64,000 bases of DNA from assembly GCA_023362775.1 (NCBI GenBank), contig JALMGJ010000005.1:82625921-82689920 (forward strand). Reading direction: 5' to 3'. The translations under genes were made by a program, and so were the position numbers. Under the pieces are notes generated by a model that worked only from the letters and a program-made list of their open reading frames with translations, searched no databases and had not been told where the DNA came from. Of the stretch, positions 32,770 to 41,289 are shown piece by piece. Every line of letters starts with the position of its first letter. Positions within the stretch are counted from its first letter, which is position 1. The DNA is from Charina bottae (Eukaryota; Chordata; Lepidosauria; Squamata; Charinaidae).

Positions 32770-33966
32770 GTTGAAAGCAATAGAAAGCAAAGAAAAAGAA
32801 AACAAAAAAATACTTAAAGAACCGACTTCCAATCTTCTTTACAGCAGTTATAGACATACTTGAAATAGTTTCCCCCCTTCTGTATTACATAACATGATTC
32901 CCTTCTGCCCATATTCAATCCTTATTAATTGGTAAATCCAGAAATCATCAGTTCATTTTTATCCATTTTCAGCAAAATGTCCATAAAGGATTTCCAGTCT
33001 TTTATAAAAGTAGTAGTTATTCCCTCCCTAGTCAAACAAATCAATTTAGCCATTTCTGCATGTTCTGCCATTTTCACGATCCACCTCTGTTGTGGGTATT
33101 TCTGTATTCTTCCATCTTTGTGCATATAATAACCTCACTGTGGTTACCACATATAAAACCAATCGTCTGTGAATATTTTCTAATTGACTATCCATAAGTC
33201 CTAATAAGAAAAATTCTGGTTTCATCTGAATGTTGATTTTTAAAACTCTCTGCATCATCATATGTATTCATGTCCAATATGTTTTTGCTTTTTCCCAAGT
33301 CCACCATGCATGGTAAAATGTCCCTTTGTGCTTTTCACATTTCCAACAATTGGAAGTATCTTTATACATCCTTGATAATTTTCTGGTGACATATACCAAC
33401 AGTACATAATTTTATTAAAAATCTCTCTTAAGGTATAAGACAATGTGAATTTCAGTCCTTTCAGCTACATTCTTTCCCATTGATCCATCTGTATATTATA
33501 ACCAAAATTCTTAGCCCGTTTTATCGTGCATTCCTTGTTCTTCTTCCATTTCGAATCTTAACAGAGGTTTATACAATTTAGCAATTACATGCTCAACATT
33601 TGTACATAATTGAATTTCAAATTCCATAATATGTTGTTCTATACCTTTTATATCCATGTTAAAACTCTCCTTTAATTGTGTGTATGAAAACCATTGAAAA
33701 GTAAATCACTGCAGTCAATTGTTCTCTTGATTTCATTTTAAGTTCTCAATTTTCCTGTATTAGCAAGTCTTGATATCTTAACCATTTTTCTTTGCCTGCT
33801 GTTTCTGTTCTATAAAACACTTCTTGTGCTTATCTGTTCCATATTCTCAATATGGCATTTCTAACATAATTATTTTTGAAATCTACATATCTTTAACTTT
33901 ATCATACCATAGAAAACCATGCCACCCAAACCTCAGGTTGTGCTCTTCTAATTGTAACATTCTCCT

Positions 33967-35101
33967 TGTAATGACCTTGATCCTTGAGTTATTAAATCAG
34001 AATTCCTTACACAAGTCACTTAGGAATATGAAGGAATCTTTATTAAAGCCAGTGATCCATCATACGTTAAAGATTTGAGTAAAGAGGCTCCCGCAGCTGG
34101 CAGCTTAAAATCCTCAGTTTCCCCACCCCCCAGGGAACTTGTGAGTCGACTGCCCCCCATTGTCCTTTGATTTCCAGTTCTTCCTGAGTCCGAATCCATC
34201 GAAAGCACAATAGTGTCCTTTGATCTGTCCTGGGTGCTGAAGTGCTCATCGCGGTTCCTCAATTAGCATAGTCTGTGAGGGGCGAAAACGCTTTGTCGCC
34301 AGCATTTCGTACGTCTGGCCGTTTCTTCCTTGGGGTGTCTTGCACGGCTCTGTGTCCTGGTTCAGCCTCTGCCCCAGGGCCTCAGTGAGGAGTCAGAAGA
34401 CGAGCTGCCCCTGGCAAACCTCCAGGGGATTGAGCCAGGCGAGGCCCCAGACACAGGCATGGTCCCAGACAATGACCCAGCACCGCAGGAGTTGGCAATA
34501 CCTGAGGCTACAGGGGAGCAAGCTGGGGATGGTGGTTTGTCCCCACCCTCTAGCCAGCAGCCAGCTGGATCCCATCAGCCTCCCAGCTCACCTGAATCCC
34601 CCAAAGGGCAGAGGCGGAGGCGTGTGCGCCTCACCTTAAAGGACAGAAGGAAAAGTGCTTGGCTGGCTGCTAGGGATTTACGCAGAGGGCAGGGAGAGTC
34701 TTTGCAGGACCCAGAAGACAGCTCCTGAGCTCCTAATAAATTACCAGCAGAGCAGTGAGGGAGTTGTGGGAGCAACGTTGCATTTTGGCTTCGTGACCAC
34801 TTCGGTATCCTGTCTTGTTGCCTGCGTTCCTGACCCTGTTTGGATTATCGTTACCCGGACTTCTGGACTCCTTGACCCGGTTTGGATTACTGACTACTCT
34901 CTGCTTCACTCCTTTGACTATCGGCATACAGATTACTGGTTTGTCTCTCTCTTGGCTATCCTTGCAAAGTGACTCTGGGCTGCATTCCTTACCTCTGGCC
35001 GACTGCCAAGACTCTCTAATCTGTTCTGGAGGTGAGCCAGCACACTCTGCCAGTTCTGGCGGAATGTCTTCCTGGCGCCATGGCAGGATGGCATCCTGAC
35101 A
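33967..35101 (-). repeat. Solo LTR inside L1
   Basis: In minus orientation it starts TGTCAGGATGCCATCCTGCC and ends GGTCATTACA. The flanks CTCCT and TTCCT match at four of five bases. It breaks the L1 ORF2 reading on both sides, which confirms insertion. On the minus strand an AATAAA lies near 34040. A proline/glutamine-rich plus-strand frame (34330-34728) lies within it, and I regard that as incidental. Related ends occur at 50139-50518. Confidence 0.7.
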
Positions 35102-35699
35102 TTCCTGTTTCTTAGCAATAGCCATTCTTTCATCCAAACCCAACAGCAGGCTGCAAAATACAATTTAAAGTCTGTGAGTCCTAATCCTCCTCTTTCCTTT
35201 GCATCCTGAAGAATGTTATATTTAACCCTTAGTTTCTTGCCCTGCTTTATAAATCTGGATATATCTTTTTGCCATCGTTTGAAAGGTGCATCATTTCTCA
35301 AAACAGGTATTGTCTGAAATAAGACCATCATCCTAGGTAACACATTCATTTTTACCACAGAAATTCTTCCAAGCAATGATAATCATACTTTTTCCCACCT
35401 TAATAAATTCTTCTTAATTTCACTCCATACTTTACCTTCATACCTTCACCTCCATACCTCCGTACCTTAATATAGTTATTTTGAAATAACATACAATTCA
35501 TAGTAGTCATAGTCACCCAAATATTTCACTTTTTTCCTCAACCTGAAACCCAGATTTAACAGACAATTCTTTTTGGTCTTCTGTTCTCATATTCTTTGTC
35601 AACAATGTTTTTCCTTTATTAATTTTAAAACCATCCAGAGCACCAAACATCTACCTATTTTGACATAAATAAACAGAGTTCTTGAAACAGTTCCATTTA

Positions 35700-36640
35700 C
35701 CTGAACATAAGAACATAAACTGGATCAGACCCCTGGCCCATCTACTCCAGTCTGAGTAGAACATAAACTGGATCAGACCCCTGGCCCATCTACTCCAGTG
35801 GCCAACCAACTACACAAGGAAGCCCACTGTTACACTGCAATCAAGGCTAATAGCCATTGATCCCCATTAATTGCTCCAATCCTTTTTTGAAGCCAACCGA
35901 GCTAGTAATCAGCACCACATCTTTTGGTAAAAGGTAAAGGTTCCCCCCGCACATTTGTGCAGTCGTGTCCGACTCTAGGGGCCGGTGCTCATCTCCGTTT
36001 GTTAGCCGAAGAGCCAGCGTTGTCCAAAGACGCTTCCACGGTCATGTGGCCGCATGACACGCGTGGAACACTGTTACCTACCCACCGAAGTGGTACCTAT
36101 TCATCTACTTGCATTTGCATGCTTTCAAATTGCTAGGTTGGCAAGAGCTGGAGCTAGTGGGGGAGCTCACTCCACACGCAGGGCTAGGGATTCGAACCTC
36201 CGAACTTGTGATCTTCCGATCGACAAGCCTGGCATCTTACCCGCTGAGCCACCACGCCCCTCACATCTTTTGGTAGTGAATTTAAAACTTTGATTACGTT
36301 GTGCATTGTGTAAAAAAATATTTTGTCGTGATTTTTAATTTAATTGGGTGATCTCTGGTTCTAGTATTTTTGGAAGGGGAAAATAGCTTCTCCTTGTCCA
36401 CTTTATTGATGACATGCATAATTCATGTCCCCTCTCATTTGCCTCCTTTCTACACTAAAAAGCACCAAATGTTGCAACCTTCATACGAAAGCTGCTCTAG
36501 CCCCTTGATCATCTTGGTTGTCTTCCTCTGAACCTTCTCTCCACTATATCCCTTTTGAGGTGCAGCAAGCAGAACTGCAAACAGTATTCCAGATGCAGTC
36601 GCACCATTGATTAATGTAATTATGTTATAATATTAGAAAG
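35700..36640 (-). mobile_element. CR1 LINE 3' portion, split by SINE copy 3
   Basis: The reversed CR1 3' UTR with GGATCAGACCCCTGGCCC appears twice at the left (a 50-bp tandem duplication at 35705-35800). It continues after the SINE with the C-terminal region (reverse of FRGRQPR-type text at 36500). Not coding. Confidence 0.75.
35930..36261 (-). repeat. tRNA-derived SINE, copy 3
   Basis: Flanked by the perfect 14-bp duplication CACATCTTTTGGTA (35916-35929 and 36262-36275) within CR1. Confidence 0.92.
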
Positions 36641-36843
36641 CCAGTTTGGTGTAAGTATCAGACTAGACCTGGGAAACTCTGGGTTCTAGTCCTACCTTCA
36701 GCACAAAGCCAGTTGGATGACCTTGGGCCAGTCAATCGTCCAAGCCCTAGGAAGAAGGCAATGGCAAACCACTTCCAAAATCTTTTCAAGAAAACTGCAG
36801 GGACTTATCCAGGCAGTCACCAGTAGTCAACATTGACTTTAAG
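36641..36843 (+). repeat. Sauria-like SINE with BovB-type tail
   Basis: Head AAAGCCAGTTTGGTGTAAG, body GACCTTGGGCCAGTCA, and tail TGCAGGGACTTATCCAGGCA followed by GTCAACATTGACTT, the BovB-like 3' end used by Sauria SINEs. Confidence 0.65.
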
Positions 36844-36854
36844 GAATATATGTA

Positions 36855-37997
36855 GAGGTAGTCCTTGACTTGGGCGTGGTGGCTCAGCGGGTAAGACGCC
36901 AGGCTTGTTGATCGGAAGATCGCAAGTTCGAATCCCTAGCCCCGCGTGCAGAGTGAGCTCCCGCACTAGCCCCAGCTCTTGCCAACCTAGCAATTCGAAA
37001 GCATGCAAATGCAAGTAGATGAATAGTTACCACTTCGGTGGGTAGGTAACAGCGTTCTGCGCATGTCATGCGGCCACATGACCGTGGAAGCGTCTTCGGA
37101 CAACGCTGGCTCTTAGGCTAACAAACGGAGATGAGCACCGGCCCCTAGAGTCGGACACGACTGCACAAATGTGCGGGGGTAACCTTTACCTTTACTTAGT
37201 CCTCGACTTACAATGGCAATTGGGACCAGAATTTTGACCAGAGTTTGAAAGCATGGCCGCATCGCTTAGTGACGGCAATCCCTACAGTCCCGATTGCCAC
37301 TGTTAACTGAATCTGATGGTCTGGGGGGGGTCAGGGAGGGTGCGCGAGAGGCGCGGCATGGGGAGAGGGTGCGAGGGGTTGTACAAGATGTGCTGCGTGG
37401 CTCGGGGAGGGTGCAAGGGGATGTGTGAGAGGTGCCGTGCAGGTCAGGGAGGGTGTGTTGGGGTACACGAGAGGCACCATGTGGTGTGGGGAGACTGCAA
37501 GAGGTGCAGCAGGGCGTGGGGAGGATGCGAGGGGGTGTGCGAGAGGCACCACGTGGGTCAGGGAGGGTGTGAGGGGTCCATGAGAGGCGCAGCGGGGCAT
37601 GGGGAGAGTGCGAGGGTATGTGTGAGAGGTGACGCGTGGCGAGGGTGCGGAGGAGTGTGTGAGTGGCCGGCACAGCACAAGTGTGGAGCGGGTGGGGGAG
37701 GGTGCGCAGGTGGGGGAGATTTACCCCAGTGACTTGCGATTTTCCCTGCTGGCTTCCCCTTTGATTTTCTGGGGAAGCCAGCATGGAAGGTTGCAAATGG
37801 CGATCATGTGATTGTGGGGCGCTTGGCAACCGGTTGTAAGTGCGAGTGGGTTGCCAAGCACCCAGATTGCGATCACGTGACCGTGGGGGTGCTGGGATGG
37901 CTGGAACTCCGAGGACTGGTCGTAACCACCATTCATTCAGTGCCATTGTAACTTCGAACAGTCACTGAACGAATGTCTTTAAGTTGAGGACTACCTG
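36855..37997 (+). mobile_element. TA-flanked non-autonomous DNA element, copy 3
   Basis: The left end GAGGTAGTCCTTGACTT is followed by SINE copy 4, then the duplicated end TAGTCCTCGACTTAC. The right end is AGTTGAGGACTACCTG. The interior 37320-37730 is a G-rich array with a period near 52 bp built on GGGAGGGTG and GAGAGGCRC motifs, the reverse of the array in copy 2. Confidence 0.75.
36872..37196 (+). repeat. tRNA-derived SINE, copy 4
   Basis: The best preserved tRNA head: box A TGGCTCAGCGG, box B AGTTCGAATCC. The tail is CCTTTACCTTTAC. The duplication TAGTCCTYGACTT (36859-36871 and 37197-37209, one mismatch) lies inside the DNA element, so this SINE is the younger of the two. Confidence 0.92.
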
Positions 37998-38027
37998 TGT
38001 ACGTATGTGTTTGTGTGGGGACTGGAC

Positions 38028-38245
38028 ACAGATACAGGTTCAAGAGTGGAACTATAATCAGCCACCTCCTTTACATAGATGACATCAAGCTGTATGCTAA
38101 GAGTGAACAAGACATCCTTTAGCTGATCCACCTAACATGGATCTACAGTGCGGACATTGGGATGTCATTTGGACTGGAGAAGTGTGGCCAGATGGTAGTA
38201 AAGAGGGGGAAGGTAGTTAAGACTGATGGGGTGGGACTACCAGCA
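38028..38245 (+). mobile_element. R4/Dong-type LINE RT fragment
   Basis: The plus strand reads HLLYIDDIKLYAKSEQDI, then ADIGMSFGLEKCGQMVVKRG and KVVKTDGVGLP, typical of R4/Dong (restriction-like-endonuclease) LINEs. It is cut off at the telomere-like 38247-38262 block. Confidence 0.7.
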
Positions 38246-38246
38246 A

Positions 38247-38262
38247 TTAGGGTTAGGGTTAG
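38247..38262 (+). repeat. Short interstitial telomeric repeat
   Basis: TTAGGGTTAGGGTTAG, 2.7 units of the vertebrate telomere repeat, lies exactly between the R4 fragment and the truncated hAT C. Confidence 0.7.
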
Positions 38263-38280
38263 CGTTCACCCTTCGTGGGT

Positions 38281-38775
38281 GCAGTGGGCAGCGGCGACGG
38301 GGCTCTCCCCTACCGCTTCCGCAACAGCGGGTCTTAGTGAGGGCTCCAGGGGGGCGGCAAGGCATCTCCTGCTCGGGTGCCTTCCGCTCTCCCGCGCCCG
38401 TCCTGCCGGCCGGAGGGTGGGAGCTGTTTCTCCGCCATTCCCGGAGCAGTGGGCAGCGGCAACGGGGCTCTCCCCTACCGCTTCCGCAACAGCGGGTCTT
38501 AGTGAGGGCTCCAGGGGGGCGGCAAGGCATCTCCTGCTTGGGTGCCTTCCGCTCTCCCGCGCCCGTCCTGCCGGCCGGAGGGTGGGAGCTGTTTCTCCGC
38601 CATTCCCGGAGCAGTGGGCAGCGGCGACGGGGCTCTCCCCTACCGCTTCCGCAACAGCGGGTCTTAGTGAGGGCTCCAGGGGGGCGGCAAGGCATCTCCT
38701 GCTCGGGTGCCTTCCGCTCTCCCGCGCCCGTCCTGCCGGCCGGAGGGTGGGAGCTGTTTCTCCGCCATTCCCGGT
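38281..38775 (-). repeat. 165-bp tandem repeat x3 (captured unidentified exon?)
   Basis: Unit starts are at 38281, 38446 and 38611, with only about two base differences visible. On the minus strand each unit has an ATG (GGAATGGCGGAGAAACAGC) opening MAEKQLPPSGRQDGRGRAEG and on to a stop after about 34 codons. Because 165 is a multiple of three, long frames run through the array on both strands. I could not identify the source gene. Confidence 0.85.
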
Positions 38776-38864
38776 GGGGCGGCCGGGACGGGTTCGCGGA
38801 GCCGCTGGCTGCGCGGAGCCGCTGGCTGCGCCCCCTCCCTCCGTGAGCCCCTCGCTGCCTTCCA

Positions 38865-39092
38865 CGCCATTGGCTCCCGCCCGCAAACCCGGCCCCAAGC
38901 CAAGCGATTGGCTCCCGCCCGCAGAACCCGCCACCCTTCCACGTGATTGGCTCCCGCCCGCAAGCCCCGCCCCCTTCCACGCGATTGGCTCCCGCCCGCA
39001 GAACCCGCCCCCTTCCACGCGATTGGCTCCCGCCCGCAAAACCCGCCCCCTTCCACGCGATTGGCTCCCGCCCGCAAACCCCGCCCCCTGGC
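38865..39092. repeat. 38-bp CCAAT/GC-box minisatellite (hAT C)
   Basis: About six units of TTCCACGCGATTGGCTCCCG plus CCCGCARAACCCGCCCCC. This is the longest array of the four hAT elements. Confidence 0.9.
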
Positions 39093-39162
39093 TCTCGAGC
39101 ACTTCAAAATGTGCACGAGCATACCAAAATGGCTCTCGGCTCAAAAAGTTTGCCGACCCTTG

Positions 39163-41289
39163 ATCTAGTGGATTCTCCAAAGTAAAGACTAAGTCGTCAG
39201 CAAAGGCTCTTAATTTATAAATTTCTTTTTTAACCTTAATACCATGGATACCTTCATCTTGTCTAACATCTCTCAATAAAACTTCTAATACCAATATAAA
39301 CAAAAGTGGAGATAATGGACAACCTTGTCTTGTACCTTTTTGAATTTCATATGGTTTGCTAAATTCTCCGTTAACAATTATTTTTGCAAATTGGGGAGTA
39401 TATATTGATCTAATCCATTTAATAAAGTTTCCTCCAAAATTCATATTTTCTAATACTTTAAACATAAAAGGCCAATTTAAATTATCAAAAGCTTTTTCAG
39501 CATCTATAAATATCAAGGCAGCTTGTTTTTCATAGTGTTGTTCCAAATATTCCAATATATCTAATATATTTTGAACATTGTCACGGATCTGTCTCTTAGG
39601 CAGAAATCCTGCTTGATCTTGATGGATAAAGTTTTTAAGAATGTTTTTCATTCTTTCTGCCAATATAGTTGTAAAAATCTTATTATTCAGTAAAGATATT
39701 GGTCTATAATTCTTAGTTAAAGTCAAGTCTTGTTGTTCTTTAGGAATCAATGTTATATGTGCTTCTTTCCAAGTCTCTGGCATTGTTCCTGTTTCCAAAA
39801 TCGAATTCATAGTCTTCTGTAAGGGTAAACATAATTCATCTTCGAAACATTTATAATAAGCTGCTGACAGGCCATCTGGTCCTGGTGCTTTTCCACTACT
39901 AATTTTCTTAAAAGCCTTTACCATTTCCTCTGTTGTTATAGGATTATTAAGCATTAACCTTTGTTGGTCATCAGGAACAGTTAATTTCTGTTTACTCAGA
40001 TATTCATCAATGTCCATCAAACTAACTTCTTGTTTTTTTATATAATTTTGAATAATAATCATAAAAAGCTTCTTGTATATCTATATTATTCACCATAACT
40101 TTTCCATCATGTTGTATATTAGAAATCAAGTTTTTTTGTCTTTGTTTCCGTAATTTATAAGCCAACCATCTACCTGGTTTATTAGTATACTCAAAATATT
40201 TTTGCTTTGTAAATTTCATTTGAGTCTCTATCTCTTGTGTCAATATCATTGATATCTGTTTTTGTAAAAATTTAATTTGAGTAAGCAAAGTATCATCCAT
40301 TGGCTTATCTCTTAAAAATGTCTCTTTACTTTTTATTTCATCTAAAATCAATTGAATTCTCTCTTGTTTCTTTCTCCTCATCTGAGCGTTATATTGTATA
40401 AAATAACCCCTCATATATGCTTTGCTAGCATCCCATACAATCTGAGTATTAGTGCCTTTGTTTGAATTCAGTTGAAAATATTCCCTTAACTTTTTTTTGC
40501 ATGCATCAACTATATCATTTTTCCTAAATATTGACTCATTTAATCTCCATCTAAATACATTCCGTTTTCCTTTAACAGTCAACATTACTGGATTATGATC
40601 TGAAAGAGTCTTGGGTAATATTTCAAGTTTACTAACGTCCATCATTAGACTTTTAGATATCAAAATAATATCTATTCTGGAATGTGATTTAAATCTCTCT
40701 GAGTATTACTCTCTAGAGTATTACTAGTAATATTCTCTAGAAGTCCCATTCATAATTCTCCAAATATCTTGTAAGTCTAACATCTCTTTTAAGTCAAAAA
40801 ATGTTTGTGGCAATTTTCCCTGTGTATGTTTCACTTCTTTTTGTGCTTGTCTGTCCATCTTAGGGTAGATTACCCCATTCCAATCACCCATGAAACACCA
40901 GTTTTCATAAGTTTGATCCAAAAGTTTATCCATCAAATTTTTATAAAATACTCCTTTATCCATATTCGGTGCATAAAGTCCAAAAACCAATGTTTTAGTT
41001 CCTTGTATGTTAATTTCAACTGCAACATAACGTCCTTCATCATCAGTTAATATCAATTTTGGATTTAACTTTGGTTATATATACAAAACTACCCCCTTCG
41101 TTTTTTTATTTCCAGCCGACATAAATTCTTATCCAAATTGTTTCTGAATCAGGTATTTAGTGTCTTTTTTGCAAATATGAGTCTCTTGCAAGCAAATTAT
41201 ATCCAATTTCAGTTTTTTCAAAAAATGAAAGATCTTTCTTCTTTTCTGTGGAGCGTTAACTCCATTAATATTCCATGTCAGATATTTAT
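39163..41289 (-). pseudogene. L1 ORF2 endonuclease-RT part
   Basis: Pieces: LKLDIICLQETHICKKDTKY (endonuclease, 41129-41290), FGLYAPNMDKGVFYKNLMDK and FMGDWNGVIYPKMDRQ (40724-41056), SDHNPVMLTVKGKRNVFRW (40022-40663) and RT (SGKAPGPDGLSAAYYK, LIPKEQQDLTLTKNYRPISL, IFIDAEKAFDNLNWPF, GTRQGCPLSPLLFILVLEV, RAFADDLVFTLENPLD). The frame 40062-38266 remains open through the junction into hAT C, giving a 598-residue chimeric frame with an L1 RT start and a GC-rich hAT end. Frameshifts at 40690, 41060 and elsewhere inactivate ORF2. Confidence 0.85.

Larger units (their letters stand above)
32628..35645 (-). mobile_element. L1 LINE, 5'-truncated, split by a solo LTR
   Basis: The minus strand carries the ORF2 C-terminus and A-rich 3' end (reversed at 32628). 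A 15-bp duplication AACATCTACCYATTT (32613-32627 and 35646-35660, one mismatch) flanks it. Coding pieces include QQRWIVKMAEHAEMAKL (32925-33125), [20 protein letters not shown] (33258-33443) and, after the LTR, VWMKEWLLLRN and GRISVVKMNVLPRMMVLFQT (34933-35376). The 5' break is within the RT domain. Many stops are present. Confidence 0.85.
38263..39162 (-). mobile_element. hAT element C, one end lost
   Basis: The right end GTTTGCCGACCCTTG is intact and is followed by L1 sequence (ATCTAGTGGATTC). The opposite CAAGGGTC end and the matching target duplication are absent. The interior holds three 165-bp CpG-rich tandem copies (38281-38775) and about six 38-bp CCAAT/GC-box units (38865-39092). It shares its end with A, B and D. 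Confidence 0.8.

Noticed and set aside
34330..34728. 132-residue proline/glutamine-rich plus-strand protein
   Set aside because: It lies wholly inside a solo LTR inserted in L1, has no recognisable domain and no partner exon.
36872..37196. tRNA gene suggested by good A and B boxes
   Set aside because: Four copies share the same long tail and have target duplications, so these are SINEs. The cloverleaf is not maintained.
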